In this document: piece after piece, positions 16,685 to 25,351 of the stretch | How the letters are laid out: each line of letters begins with the position of its first letter | Numbering within the stretch: the stretch's first letter is position 1 | From: Mucilaginibacter sp. PAMB04168 | GTDB lineage: Bacteria > Bacteroidota > Bacteroidia > Sphingobacteriales > Sphingobacteriaceae | Direction: 5' to 3' | Length of the DNA stretch: 64,000 bases | Assembly: GCF_039634365.2 (NCBI RefSeq) | Contig: NZ_CP155079.2 | Span: 5,313,079 to 5,377,078 of the forward strand | The notes under the pieces: model-generated | The model's database searches: none | The model's input: only the letters and a program-made list of their open reading frames with translations | What the model was told of the DNA's origin: nothing | Program-made: the position numbers and the translations under genes

Positions 16685-17890
16685 GTGAAAATACTTATCA
16701 TTACCCACCTTGCTCCGTTTCCGCAAAACAGCGGTTATCCTATTGTTGTGGGTAATACCATCAGAGGCCTGGTTAGTTCGGGACACCAGGTTTCGTTGTT
16801 CTCTCTTAACCCCCAGAAACAAAAGTTTGGTCACGATACTACCGATGACCTGATTAGCCATATCAACTACTACTGCCACAGCATCGATACCAGCATTTCA
16901 CTGAAGCACGCAGTTATGAGCTTGTTTAACCGTAAGCTTTATACGATTGACAGGTTTTATAATGCAGAGTTTGAACGCCTGCTGGTGAAAGAGGTTACCG
17001 AGGGCAATTACGATATCATTCAGTTTGAAGGATTGTTTGTAACACGCTACCTGCCTGCCTTACGGAAGGTAACCAAGGCGAAGCTTATTTACCGCGCCCA
17101 CCACATTGAGTATCTGGTTTGGGAGCGGCTGGCCCGGCAAAAAAACGATCCGATTAAAAAGTATTATTTGCGTTTAATTGCCAAGCGCATCAAACAGTTC
17201 GAATTAAAGCAATTTGATGAGTTTAACGCCATTGCCGTATTTACTAATCAGGATAAAGAAATGATCAAACAGCACACATCAGCAGCGGTAGCCGTTGAGA
17301 TCATTCCGGTAGGCTTGAACCTGTCGCGCTATAATCCCGATTATCTTAAAACGGAGTTTCCGAGTCTGTTCTTTTTAGGCGCTATGGATTGGATGCCTAA
17401 CCGCGAGGGTATAGAGTGGTTTTTGGAAAATTTTTCGAATGAGCTGGTACACGGCGATCTTAATGCCCGCTTTTACGTGGCAGGTAACGACATTCCGGAA
17501 CGCTTTGATGACTATGAGGTGGTGGGCAAGATTTTTATACACGGCGAAGTTGACGACGCGCTGGAGTTTGTAAATGCCAGAGCCATCATGATCGTCCCGT
17601 TGCTATCGGGCGGTGGTATGCGGGTTAAGATTGTAGAGGGCATGGCCATGCAAAAATGTATTATTTCTACATCATTAGGGGCAGAAGGTATTAATTACAA
17701 GAACGGAGAGAACATCCTTATTGCCAATACGCCCGAGGAGTTTTACAAAGCTATTAAACGCTGCATAACCGATGAGAATTATTGCAAGCAAATAGGTTTA
17801 AACGCACGTAAGCTGGTGGAGGAAGAACACGATACGCACAAAATAAATGAGCGCCTGGTCAATTTTTACCAGCAAACGCTTTTAGCCTGA
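16685..17890 (+). CDS. Glycosyltransferase, GT4 / GT-B family
   Basis: A 401-residue GT-B glycosyltransferase. The N-terminal domain begins KILIITHLAPFPQNSGYPI, the usual opening with a Gly-rich acceptor loop. The C-terminal domain includes LFFLGAMDWMPNREGIEWF, then IMIVPLLSGGGMRVKIVEGM with the conserved E and GGG nucleotide-sugar site. It starts at GTG 16685; the fold begins immediately after. It is cytosolic or membrane-associated and probably acts in surface polysaccharide or glycolipid synthesis. Donor and acceptor are unknown. It lies between rnhB and gcvT without obvious functional link. Confidence 0.92.
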   Translation: MKILIITHLAPFPQNSGYPIVVGNTIRGLVSSGHQVSLFSLNPQKQKFGHDTTDDLISHINYYCHSIDTSISLKHAVMSLFNRKLYTIDRFYNAEFERLLVKEVTEGNYDIIQFEGLFVTRYLPALRKVTKAKLIYRAHHIEYLVWERLARQKNDPIKKYYLRLIAKRIKQFELKQFDEFNAIAVFTNQDKEMIKQHTSAAVAVEIIPVGLNLSRYNPDYLKTEFPSLFFLGAMDWMPNREGIEWFLENFSNELVHGDLNARFYVAGNDIPERFDDYEVVGKIFIHGEVDDALEFVNARAIMIVPLLSGGGMRVKIVEGMAMQKCIISTSLGAEGINYKNGENILIANTPEEFYKAIKRCITDENYCKQIGLNARKLVEEEHDTHKINERLVNFYQQTLLA

Positions 17891-17909
17891 TATTGAGTCT
17901 ATTTTTCCG

Positions 17910-17917
17910 TACTTTTG
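17910..17917 (+). promoter_or_regulatory. -7 box for gcvT
   Basis: TACTTTTG fits TAnnTTTG and lies 18 nt before the gcvT ATG. It is inside the 45-base gap after the glycosyltransferase gene. A TTG at 17893 is too close to be a standard -33. Confidence 0.5.
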
Positions 17918-17935
17918 CGGCCAGAATTATCCGCA

Positions 17936-19027
17936 ATGAAGAATACTGCTTTAACCGATATACATATACGCGAAGGTGCTAAAATGGTACCTTTTGCCGG
18001 TTACAATATGCCCGTACAATATGCAGGCATTAATGCTGAACATGATACCGTACGCAAAGCCGTAGGCGTGTTTGATGTAAGCCACATGGGTGAATTTATC
18101 CTGAAAGGTGATAAAGCGCTTGATTTGATACAGCACGTAACCAGCAACGATGCATCTAAACTATATGATGGTAAAGTGCAATACTCTTGCCTGCCTAACG
18201 AGCAAGGTGGTATTGTGGATGATTTGCTGGTTTACCGCATTGACGAAAAAACGTATATGCTGGTCGTCAACGCTTCCAACATTGAAAAAGACTGGAACTG
18301 GATAAGCAAATACAACACTTACGGTGTGGAGATGAAAGACATTTCGGACCGCACCTCGTTGCTGGCTATACAGGGTCCAAAAGCTACTGAAGCTTTGCAA
18401 AGCCTCACCGAAATTGACCTTGGGTCAATGGAATATTATTCTTTTAAAAAGGGCAAATTTGCCGGCATAGATAATGTGGTAGTATCGGCCACCGGCTATA
18501 CGGGTGCCGGCGGTTTTGAGATCTATTTTGACAACGAGCATGCTGAGGAAATTTGGGCAGCTGTATTTAAAGCAGGTGAGCCGTTTGGCATAAAGCCAAT
18601 TGGGCTGGGTGCACGCGATACCCTGCGCCTGGAAATGGGTTTTTGCTTATATGGCAATGATATTGACGATACTACTTCGCCATTAGAGGCCGGCTTGGGC
18701 TGGATCACTAAATTTACCAAGCCCTTTACCAATTCAGAAGCTTTACAAGCACAGAAACAGCAAGGTATTACCAAAAAGTTAGTAGGCTTTGAAATGATTG
18801 AGCGCGGCATACCTCGTCATGATTATGAAATTGTGGATGCCGAAGGCAATTCACTAGGCCGGGTAACATCAGGTACACAGTCGCCATCTTTGCAAAAAGC
18901 CATTGGTATGGGTTATGTTAACATGCCTTTTTCTAAAGAAGGCGGCGAGATCTTTATTAAGATACGCGACAATAAAGTAAAAGCCCAGGTTGTTAAACTG
19001 CCGTTTGCACCAAAAGCAGGCGCATAA
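17936..19027 (+). CDS. gcvT: Glycine cleavage system T protein (aminomethyltransferase)
   Basis: Tetrahydrofolate-dependent enzyme that takes the aminomethyl group from lipoylated GcvH, releasing ammonia and giving 5,10-methylene-THF. Motifs in order: MVPFAGYNMPVQY, VGVFDVSHMGEF, LLAIQGPKA, ATGYTGAGGFEIYF and GLGARDTLRLEMGFCLYGND with the catalytic Asp. The C-terminal barrel ends the protein. I used ATG 17936 (363 residues); an in-frame TTG at 17915 lies inside the promoter box. No glycine riboswitch fits in the 45-base upstream gap. The other glycine cleavage genes are not in this window. comB follows 27 nt later. Confidence 0.97.
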   Translation: MKNTALTDIHIREGAKMVPFAGYNMPVQYAGINAEHDTVRKAVGVFDVSHMGEFILKGDKALDLIQHVTSNDASKLYDGKVQYSCLPNEQGGIVDDLLVYRIDEKTYMLVVNASNIEKDWNWISKYNTYGVEMKDISDRTSLLAIQGPKATEALQSLTEIDLGSMEYYSFKKGKFAGIDNVVVSATGYTGAGGFEIYFDNEHAEEIWAAVFKAGEPFGIKPIGLGARDTLRLEMGFCLYGNDIDDTTSPLEAGLGWITKFTKPFTNSEALQAQKQQGITKKLVGFEMIERGIPRHDYEIVDAEGNSLGRVTSGTQSPSLQKAIGMGYVNMPFSKEGGEIFIKIRDNKVKAQVVKLPFAPKAGA

Positions 19028-19054
19028 CTTATAGACATTTATTCAGCATTTGTT

Positions 19055-19804
19055 GTGATTAATGAAATAGAAAACCAGTTGATGGTTACCGGAACTAAAA
19101 GCCTGGAAGTTTGCCTTACCCCTGCATTGCTGCCGCTGTACAACGTTGAAAATTACATTGTTGTTATTATCGATATTTTTCGGGCCACATCTTCCATTTG
19201 TTACGGCATAGAAAATGGTGCCGAGGCCATTATCCCGGTATCGGAAGTAGAGGAGTGTGCCGCTTACCGCGAAAAGGGCATGGGCTACCTGCTGGCCGCC
19301 GAGCGTAACGGTGAAGTGGTTTCCGGATTTGATTTTGGGAACTCCCCTTTTGCTTATACGCCCGAAAAAGTTGCCGGCAAAACGGTTGTTTTAACCACCA
19401 CCAACGGTACTCATGCATTACACTTGTCTCGTAAGGCAAAAAGAATTGTAATAGGTTCTTTCCTCAACCTGACAGCGCTAAGCAACTGGCTAAAAATACA
19501 GCACGAAAGTATTCTACTGGTATGCGCCGGCTGGAAAAATAACTTTAACCTGGAGGATACCCTGTTTGCCGGTGCGGTTATTGAACATCTCAAAGGAGGC
19601 AATTACAAACTAGACGACCCCGCCCTGGCCGCAAATGATCTGTACCAATTAGGCAAACACGATATTGGCGAGTACCTGCAAAAAACCTCTCACGGCGAAC
19701 GCTTAAAGAAACTGGGAATTGAAAAAGATATTGCTTTTTGCCTGCAAGTAGACTTAACTACCGCTATACCCGTGTTAGAAGGCGAGAAGCTGGTAAAGCT
19801 GTAA
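19055..19804 (+). CDS. comB: 2-phosphosulfolactate phosphatase family protein
   Basis: ComB-family Mg-dependent phosphatase. In methanogens the family converts 2-phosphosulfolactate to sulfolactate for coenzyme M; in Bacteroidota the role is unproved and may concern sulfonates. Conserved blocks are VVIIDIFRATSSICYGIENG, GFDFGNSPF, TTTNGTHAL and the LVCAGWKNNFNLEDTLFAG segment with metal-binding acids. The start is uncertain: GTG 19055 gives 249 residues, ATG 19082 would give 240; neither has a clear ribosome site. It lies 27 nt after gcvT, likely in one transcript ending at the hairpin 19823-19857. Confidence 0.88.
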   Translation: MINEIENQLMVTGTKSLEVCLTPALLPLYNVENYIVVIIDIFRATSSICYGIENGAEAIIPVSEVEECAAYREKGMGYLLAAERNGEVVSGFDFGNSPFAYTPEKVAGKTVVLTTTNGTHALHLSRKAKRIVIGSFLNLTALSNWLKIQHESILLVCAGWKNNFNLEDTLFAGAVIEHLKGGNYKLDDPALAANDLYQLGKHDIGEYLQKTSHGERLKKLGIEKDIAFCLQVDLTTAIPVLEGEKLVKL

Positions 19805-19822
19805 AACATTAACAATTAAATA

Positions 19823-19857
19823 AAAAAGGTCTGCCAATATACTTGACAGACCTTTTT
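19823..19857. terminator. Hairpin terminator
   Basis: AAAAAGGTCTG pairs with CAGACCTTTTT across a 13-base loop. It lies between the plus-strand gcvT-comB unit and the minus-strand DUF4349-MazG unit and can serve both. Confidence 0.85.
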
Positions 19858-19872
19858 GTTTGATAACAGCAA

Positions 19873-20736
19873 TCACATGCCTTTGCTTTGCCGACGTTTC
19901 CTTAACACGGCTCTAAAAACAAAAAAGAGAAGGATGGATATAATTACTACCGGCCAAATAGTGATGATGCCAAAAAAGATATCTTGCAGTAACTGCCAGC
20001 TTTGATTTACTGCCGATTTAAACTTATAACCAAACCCATCACCCTCATTTTTGCCTACAGTGCTTTGGGTAAAAAAGGTGATCTCTAACGAGCTGTAAGC
20101 AATTTGTTTGTTGAGATAGTTAAGCTGGCCCTGTGTAGTTTCTATATTGGTTCTAATTTCGGTTAGCTTATTTTCCACTTCCAAAATGTCGGCCATTTTG
20201 CCGGCTTTTTGTAGCAAAGCCTTGTATCGATTCTCCAGCAGTTTTTGGTTATTTAGCCGGGTGCTTATATCTATGTATTCGGTGGTGACATCTTTTATGC
20301 GGATGCTTTTAGATTCAACACGATCAGCACTTGCCGATACGTCGCTTATAAACCGGTCGAAGTTTTGGGCTGGTATACGTATTTTAAGTATGTACTCCTT
20401 GCGTTGCACATCAGCGTTATTATTTTCGCTTTCTTCATCTATATAGCCTCCCAATTTACTTAACGTATCTGTTATTATTTTGCGAGCGGCTTTTAAATTA
20501 TTAATTTCAAGGCTAATCTCTCCTTCCTTAATAACTTTTTTATCTATAGAAACCGCGTTAGCAACTACTGGTTGAGCATTCGCCGCCGGCGGTGCAAGCA
20601 TTATCTCTTGAGTTCGATATTGTTCATCAGCTTTTACCATAGGTGGTGGAAATTTTACTGAGTCAACACGTGAGCGATTGCCGTTTTGGCAAGCCGTGAT
20701 ATACAGGCAGGCAAGTATTAAGATATAAAGCTTCAT
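19873..20736 (-). CDS. DUF4349 lipoprotein
   Basis: A 287-residue DUF4349 protein. The lipoprotein signal is MKLYILILACLYITAC, so an N-terminal Cys is lipid-modified. The DUF4349 core follows (LGGYIDEESENN, then IRIPAQNFDRFISDV and VTTEYIDISTRL), with a long coiled-coil (about residues 175-230) and a C-terminal membrane span (WPVVIISILLFFVFRAVL) ending in basic residues. Family function is unknown. The start at 20736 sits at the lipoprotein signal; an upstream ATG at 20784 would run back into the MazG gene. It lies 4 nt after the MazG-like gene. Confidence 0.88.
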   Translation of the reverse strand: MKLYILILACLYITACQNGNRSRVDSVKFPPPMVKADEQYRTQEIMLAPPAANAQPVVANAVSIDKKVIKEGEISLEINNLKAARKIITDTLSKLGGYIDEESENNNADVQRKEYILKIRIPAQNFDRFISDVSASADRVESKSIRIKDVTTEYIDISTRLNNQKLLENRYKALLQKAGKMADILEVENKLTEIRTNIETTQGQLNYLNKQIAYSSLEITFFTQSTVGKNEGDGFGYKFKSAVNQSWQLLQDIFFGIITIWPVVIISILLFFVFRAVLRKRRQSKGM

Positions 20737-20740
20737 ATAA

Positions 20741-21070
20741 TTAAGGTTTAAGTTTCTCATTATTACGGTGCCTGTCGGCATCACGTATGCTTTTTTTCTC
20801 CAGGTTCTTGTTCAAGGCCTCGGTCAGATCAATACCGGTTTGATTAGCCAGGCAAATGAGCACAAACAGCACGTCGGCCATTTCATCGGCCAGGTTTACT
20901 TCCATATCCGATTTTTTGAATGATTGCTCGCCGTACTGCCGGGCCATAATGCGGGCCACTTCGCCCACTTCTTCCATCAGGATAGCGGTGTTGGTAAGCT
21001 CGTTAAAATAGCGTATACCCGTTGTATTAATCCACTTATCAACCAGTTGCTGGGCTTCTTTAATAGTCAT
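20741..21070 (-). CDS. MazG-like nucleotide pyrophosphohydrolase
   Basis: Small all-alpha NTP pyrophosphatase of the MazG/dUTPase-2 superfamily, which hydrolyses nucleoside triphosphates to monophosphates, often as house-cleaning. The Mg-binding motif is seen as EEVGEVARIMARQYGEQ, then NLADEMADVLFVLICLAN (the EExxE...ExxD pattern). The basic tail (KKSIRDADRHRNN) matches family members. ATG 21070 gives 109 residues, normal for single-domain types. The next gene (DUF4349) starts 4 nt after its stop, so both share a message. Confidence 0.93.
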   Translation of the reverse strand: MTIKEAQQLVDKWINTTGIRYFNELTNTAILMEEVGEVARIMARQYGEQSFKKSDMEVNLADEMADVLFVLICLANQTGIDLTEALNKNLEKKSIRDADRHRNNEKLKP

Positions 21071-21098
21071 GAGAGCTAATATGCAAAAATTAGTAAGC

Positions 21099-21133
21099 AA
21101 AAAAGGACATACTACTTAGCATGCCCTTTTTTT
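21099..21133 (-). terminator. Hairpin terminator
   Basis: AAAAAAGGACAT and ATGCCCTTTTTTT pair with one mismatch across an 8-10-base loop. Read on the minus strand it follows the lipoprotein gene at 21152-21709 and precedes the MazG gene. Confidence 0.7.
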
Positions 21134-21151
21134 GTCAGGTTAAACCGATGG

Positions 21152-21709
21152 TTAATGGTCCCATTTAAAACCAGCAGTTGAAAATTCCATTTCTTTTAAA
21201 CCAGCTTCGTAAAATTCAGCTTGAATAAGTAGCTTTTTTGCAGTCTTTAAGTTTTTAATAAACTTTTTCTCGTTACCAATAAAAATCAGGTCTGAACTCC
21301 CGCTTGACGGCTCGCTGCATGGAAATGTCATGGCCTTATTGTCGTCAAACCGCACTTTTACTGTACCGCCGTCTATACCCACAATAAATTGCCCTTTAGA
21401 AACGCTTAGCAAAACTTCATTGCTGTTATCTTGTTTTCTGACTAGAATGCTGGCTGTCGACCCGCCATCATACGGAAATTCAAAATCCAGTTGATTGTCT
21501 GAATCGATAGAGGCAAAGTACTTCTTCTTCGAAGTCATTTTATCAACCTCATTAGTGTAGTTCCATTTTGTACTGCTACCTTCGGATTTACCCGCCTCTT
21601 TTTTGGCTCCGTCAACCTCAGTCGTGTCAGCGCTTTTCGAGTCGGTGGCAGGGCCGCCGCATGCCAAAAGTAAACTACCAAGAATTAATAATGTAAAAAT
21701 TTGTTTCAT
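21152..21709 (-). CDS. Lipoprotein of unknown function
   Basis: A 185-residue lipoprotein with signal MKQIFTLLILGSLLLACGG (Cys at 17). A disordered, charged linker rich in Ser, Lys and Glu follows (about residues 20-48). The globular part begins at KWNYTNEVDKMTSKKKYFAS and contains LDFEFPYDGGST, IGNEKKFIKNL and an LLIQAEFYEAG end, a pattern seen in small phage-like and bacterial lipoproteins of unknown role. It has its own terminator. No function can be assigned. Confidence 0.75.
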   Translation of the reverse strand: MKQIFTLLILGSLLLACGGPATDSKSADTTEVDGAKKEAGKSEGSSTKWNYTNEVDKMTSKKKYFASIDSDNQLDFEFPYDGGSTASILVRKQDNSNEVLLSVSKGQFIVGIDGGTVKVRFDDNKAMTFPCSEPSSGSSDLIFIGNEKKFIKNLKTAKKLLIQAEFYEAGLKEMEFSTAGFKWDH

Positions 21710-21866
21710 AAAGGTTTGTTGAATTTTTTTGGTAAATATAAACTTTTGTTTAGTGTTAGCAAGGTGTCCAAATAAATTTTTACTAATTATTTTAGTTAAC
21801 GGCAGCGCCTCTAAAAAAATGCGGTGTAACCTTGCTTACTTATCCGTTTTTCTTAGGGCTAATCCC

Positions 21867-21874
21867 TAAATTTG
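21867..21874 (+). promoter_or_regulatory. -7 box for fumC
   Basis: TAAATTTG fits TAnnTTTG and lies 22 nt upstream of the fumC ATG. No clear -33 TTTG is seen. Confidence 0.55.
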
Positions 21875-21896
21875 CGCGCAACAAAAAAGCAAATTG

Positions 21897-23294
21897 ATGA
21901 GTTTCAGAACCGAACATGACACCATGGGCGCGGTACAAGTACCGGCCGATAAATACTGGGGTGCGCAAACCGAGCGCTCACGTAACAATTTCAAAATAGG
22001 ACCAGAGGCCTCTATGCCTAAGGAAATTATTGCGGCTTTTGCTTATTTAAAAAAGGCGGCTGCCTACACCAATACCGATTTGGACGTACTACCGGCCGAA
22101 AAGCGCGATCTTATTGCGCAGGTTTGTGACGAGATTTTAGCAGGCGAGTTAGCCAGCGAGTTCCCGTTAGTAATTTGGCAAACCGGTTCGGGTACCCAAT
22201 CAAACATGAATGTGAATGAGGTGGTAGCCAACCGTGCACACGTGCTGCAAGGCAATCAACTGGGCGAAGGCAAAACCTTTATCCACCCCAATGATGACGT
22301 GAACAAATCACAATCATCAAACGATACTTATCCAACCGCTATGCACATTGCGGCTTATAAAATACTGATGGATGTAACCATCCCCGGTGTTGAAAAGCTG
22401 CGCGACTCGCTGAAAAGAAAGTCAGAAGCGTTTAAAGACGTTGTAAAAATTGGCCGTACTCACCTGATGGATGCTACGCCGTTAACGTTAGGTCAGGAGT
22501 TTTCGGGTTACGTATCACAACTGGACCACGGCTTGCGTGCGCTGCGCAACACTTTGGCTCACCTATCAGAACTGGCCTTGGGCGGCACTGCGGTAGGTAC
22601 CGGTATTAATACCCCTAAAGGTTATGATGTAAAAGTTGCCGAGTACATTGCACAATTCACCGGCTTACCATTCATCACTGCCGAAAACAAATTTGAGGCA
22701 CTGGCTGCTCATGATGCAATTGTGGAAAGCCACGGTGCACTGAAACAAATTGCCGTATCGTTAATGAAAATTGCTAATGATATCCGTATGCTGGCATCCG
22801 GCCCGCGCTCAGGCATTGGCGAAATCCATATTCCAGATAACGAGCCGGGTTCATCGATCATGCCGGGCAAAGTTAACCCTACCCAAAACGAGGCTGTTAC
22901 TATGGTAGCGGCCCAGGTTATGGGTAATGATGTGGCTATATCTATAGGCGGCTCTAACGGTCATTACGAATTAAACGTATTTAAGCCGGTTATGGCAGCT
23001 AACTTCCTGCAATCGGCCCGTTTAATTGGCGATGCCTGTGTATCATTCACCGACCATTGCTCAGACGGTATTGAGCCAAACTACGAAGGCATTAAAAAGC
23101 ATTTAGAAAATTCACTGATGCTGGTAACTGCCTTAAACCCCCATATTGGCTACGAAAATGCCGCTAAAATTGCTAAAACAGCCTTAAAAGAAGGCTTGTC
23201 ATTACGCGAGGCGGCCCTTAAACTTGAACTGTTGACCAACGAACAGTTTGACCAATGGGTACGCCCTGAAGATATGATTGGCAGTTTAAAATAA
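21897..23294 (+). CDS. fumC: Class II fumarate hydratase
   Basis: Iron-independent fumarase of the TCA cycle, a cytosolic homotetramer that interconverts fumarate and L-malate. The superfamily signature GSSIMPGKVNPTQNEA is present (about residue 318), along with QTGSGTQSNMNVNEVVANRA, KSQSSNDTYPTAMHIA and GRTHLMDATPLTLGQEFSG, which hold the active-site residues. The length of 465 residues is full. The ATG at 21897 follows a TTG at 21894; the ATG is preferred. A strong hairpin at 23310-23340 ends it. Confidence 0.97.
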   Translation: MSFRTEHDTMGAVQVPADKYWGAQTERSRNNFKIGPEASMPKEIIAAFAYLKKAAAYTNTDLDVLPAEKRDLIAQVCDEILAGELASEFPLVIWQTGSGTQSNMNVNEVVANRAHVLQGNQLGEGKTFIHPNDDVNKSQSSNDTYPTAMHIAAYKILMDVTIPGVEKLRDSLKRKSEAFKDVVKIGRTHLMDATPLTLGQEFSGYVSQLDHGLRALRNTLAHLSELALGGTAVGTGINTPKGYDVKVAEYIAQFTGLPFITAENKFEALAAHDAIVESHGALKQIAVSLMKIANDIRMLASGPRSGIGEIHIPDNEPGSSIMPGKVNPTQNEAVTMVAAQVMGNDVAISIGGSNGHYELNVFKPVMAANFLQSARLIGDACVSFTDHCSDGIEPNYEGIKKHLENSLMLVTALNPHIGYENAAKIAKTALKEGLSLREAALKLELLTNEQFDQWVRPEDMIGSLK

Positions 23295-23309
23295 GAAGCC
23301 CCTTCTAAA

Positions 23310-23340
23310 TCCTCCCCTTAAAAAAGGGGAGGACTTTTTT
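23310..23340 (+). terminator. Hairpin terminator after fumC
   Basis: TCCTCCCCTT pairs perfectly with AAGGGGAGGA over an AAAA loop, followed by a CTTTTTT tract. The tract runs to within 5 bases of the next gene's ATG. Confidence 0.88.
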
Positions 23341-23344
23341 GTTT

Positions 23345-23875
23345 ATGCGCAAACAGCTTTTTATCCTCCGCATTTCATCCTTGAAGCTTATCCTGGCTTT
23401 TGGTTCTTGTCTCTTGGCCTTCACTTCTTGCAGTACCAATGCTAATTTACAGGGCCCCGGCCAGGTCTATTTGCAGGGCGAGTGGCGGCAAGACAAGGAA
23501 CCTCTGGACGCCCAATTGCTAAATTATACTCTATACCGGTTTAAATTTAGCTGTGATTCGTTTTACGTCGTCATGCAAACTTACAGCAAGGTAAATTACG
23601 GTGCCGATACCTGTATGAACCGCGGCCAGTGGACAGAATATGCCAAAGGCAATTATGAAGAAAGGAATGATACCCTTCGTTTACGCGGTTTTTTTTGCAA
23701 CGCTAATTACAGCTTAAAAGATCCGGGCGGCTGTTTTCGTTCGGGCGTGTACGAAGATCAGTTTAAAACCGTTAAGCAGTCAGACTCTGTAATTACTTTA
23801 ACCAGTACATCAGGCGTTTTAACTTCTAAACTACACTTAATTAAAAGAACTACTTGCGTTCCCAAACCATTGTAA
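23345..23875 (+). CDS. Lipoprotein of unknown function
   Basis: A 176-residue lipoprotein. After a long hydrophobic leader the lipobox LAFTSC places the modified Cys near residue 30. The mature part looks like a small beta-barrel (lipocalin-like) domain: YLQGEWRQDKEPL, LYRFKFSCDSFYVVMQTYS and a VITLTSTSGVLTSKLHLI end. Four Cys residues in the core could form two disulfides. The start is ATG 23345, directly after the fumC terminator. The S1/P1 nuclease gene begins 3 nt after the stop, so the two are co-transcribed. No function assigned. Confidence 0.72.
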   Translation: MRKQLFILRISSLKLILAFGSCLLAFTSCSTNANLQGPGQVYLQGEWRQDKEPLDAQLLNYTLYRFKFSCDSFYVVMQTYSKVNYGADTCMNRGQWTEYAKGNYEERNDTLRLRGFFCNANYSLKDPGGCFRSGVYEDQFKTVKQSDSVITLTSTSGVLTSKLHLIKRTTCVPKPL

Positions 23876-23878
23876 TCA

Positions 23879-24673
23879 ATGAAATTTAACTTTCTTAAAA
23901 AAATAATTATTGCGGCTGTTATTATTTATGCACCGCTACAAACGATGGCCTGGGGCGATAAAGGTCACCGTATTACGGGACAAATTGCCTCCAGCTATTT
24001 AACGCCGAAAGCCCGCGCCGCGGTCAAAGCCATCCTGGGTAACGAATCTATTGCCATGGCCAGCACCTGGGCCGACTTTATTAAATCAGACTCCACTTAC
24101 AAGTACCTGTCTGCATGGCATTATGTTGATTTTGATAAACCCTATAATTATCCCGAACTGCAAAACTTTTTAAAGCAGGATACCAGTGTAGATGCCTACA
24201 CTAAGCTGCAGTTTATGATCGGAGAGTTAAGAAAGAAAAACTTACCTCAAGATAAAAAGCTGTTGTACCTGCGCATGGTGATCCATATTGTAGAAGATAT
24301 ACACCAGCCCATGCACACCGCCCACACCGATGATGAAGGTGGTAACAAGTTCAAAGTACAGTGGTTTAATGAGAACAGCAACCTGCACTCCGTTTGGGAT
24401 AGCAAACTGATAGAGTACCAAAACCTGAGCTATACCGAATATGTGGCTGCCATTAACTTTACCACGCCGGCACAACGCACTGCGTGGCAAAAGGAACCTA
24501 TCAGCAAATGGTTGTTTGATAGTAAGGAAATAGCTGAAAACGTATATGCCGGAACCAAACGCGATGAAAGACTGGGTTACCAGTATAATTTCAAATATGT
24601 TGCTACCCTAAATAAACAACTGGTTAAAGCCGGCGTACACCTGGCCGGTTTACTGAACCAGATTTTTGGATAA
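23879..24673 (+). CDS. S1/P1 family zinc nuclease
   Basis: Secreted nuclease of the S1/P1 (phospholipase C-like) family, which degrades single-stranded nucleic acids with three zinc ions. Signal peptide cleavage after MA would expose Trp25 as the mature N-terminus, the residue whose amino group binds zinc in this family (WGDKGH, with the next ligand His30). Other ligands are in STWADFIKSD, SAWHYVDFD, HIVEDIHQPMH and the following DDEGGNKFKV loop. Its 264 residues are typical. It follows a lipoprotein gene by 3 nt. Likely role: nutrient scavenging from DNA or RNA. Confidence 0.93.
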   Translation: MKFNFLKKIIIAAVIIYAPLQTMAWGDKGHRITGQIASSYLTPKARAAVKAILGNESIAMASTWADFIKSDSTYKYLSAWHYVDFDKPYNYPELQNFLKQDTSVDAYTKLQFMIGELRKKNLPQDKKLLYLRMVIHIVEDIHQPMHTAHTDDEGGNKFKVQWFNENSNLHSVWDSKLIEYQNLSYTEYVAAINFTTPAQRTAWQKEPISKWLFDSKEIAENVYAGTKRDERLGYQYNFKYVATLNKQLVKAGVHLAGLLNQIFG

Positions 24674-24729
24674 AAGCCCTCCTAAATCCTCTCCTCCAGG
24701 AGGACATTAAAAGACTTATAAATGTTAGC

Positions 24730-24748
24730 GCCCGCCTTTCCGGCGGGC
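24730..24748. repeat. GC-rich inverted repeat
   Basis: GCCCGCC-TTTCC-GGCGGGC, a perfect 7-bp stem 15 bases before the phosphatase ATG. No T tract follows. It could be a weak terminator of the nuclease unit or a leader structure affecting translation of the phosphatase gene. Confidence 0.5.
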
Positions 24749-24762
24749 AACATCATCTACTT

Positions 24763-25203
24763 ATGAAGATACTTATGGTTTGCCTAGGTAATATTTGCCG
24801 CTCGCCACTGGCGGAGGGCATTATGCAGCACCTGGTAAAAGAACAAGGACTAAACTGGACGATAGACTCTGCCGGAACAGGCAACTGGCATGTAGGCGAG
24901 GGTCCCGACCATCGTTCGGTACGCACCGCACGGCAGTTTGGTGTTAACATTAGCCAGCAGATATGCCGCCAGTTTAAGGTAAACGATTTTGATACGTTTG
25001 ACCTGATATTGGTAATGGACAAAAACAACCTGGCCGATGTGCTGGCACAAGCCCGAACCGAGCAGGATGAAACCAAAGTACGACTCTTGCTTAACGACAA
25101 AGAAGTACCCGACCCCTATTACGACAACACCCAGTTTGAACCGGTATATCGCCTAATTGAGGGTGGTTGTAAAGACATCATCCGGGAGTATACCCAGGCT
25201 TAA
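24763..25203 (+). CDS. Low-molecular-weight protein tyrosine phosphatase
   Basis: Cytosolic phosphatase of the LMW-PTP (arsenate-reductase-like) family that dephosphorylates tyrosine in proteins; in bacteria it often partners with a tyrosine kinase controlling exopolysaccharide. The P-loop CLGNICRSPLAEG gives nucleophile Cys7 and Arg13. The general-acid Asp is in VPDPYYDNTQFE near residue 125. The 146-residue length is standard. No tyrosine kinase gene lies nearby. It ends at a very strong hairpin (25203-25243). Confidence 0.95.
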   Translation: MKILMVCLGNICRSPLAEGIMQHLVKEQGLNWTIDSAGTGNWHVGEGPDHRSVRTARQFGVNISQQICRQFKVNDFDTFDLILVMDKNNLADVLAQARTEQDETKVRLLLNDKEVPDPYYDNTQFEPVYRLIEGGCKDIIREYTQA

Positions 25204-25243
25204 ATAAGAAAGGCTTTGCAGCTATTGCAAAGCCTTTCTTATT
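25203..25243. terminator. Very strong hairpin terminator
   Basis: Perfect 18-bp stem (AATAAGAAAGGCTTTGCA with its complement) and a 5-base GCTAT loop. The first base of the stem is the last base of the phosphatase stop codon. Confidence 0.9.
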
Positions 25244-25339
25244 ACTTAATTATTGTTATTTAAAGGCTGGGGCTCTGTTAATTTCTCCATACCTGATACT
25301 CCACACCTCGTACCGCCTCCACACCTCGCTCCATTTTAT

Positions 25340-25347
25340 TACCTTTG
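25340..25347 (+). promoter_or_regulatory. -7 box 4 nt before hisS ATG
   Basis: TACCTTTG fits TAnnTTTG and is separated from the hisS ATG only by CCGC. This predicts a leaderless or nearly leaderless mRNA, as for the genes at 4856 and 38647. Confidence 0.6.
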
Positions 25348-25351
25348 CCGC

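Noticed and set aside
17891..17935. Possible glycine riboswitch before gcvT
   Set aside because: The gap after the glycosyltransferase gene is only 45 bases and contains a promoter box; no room for an aptamer.
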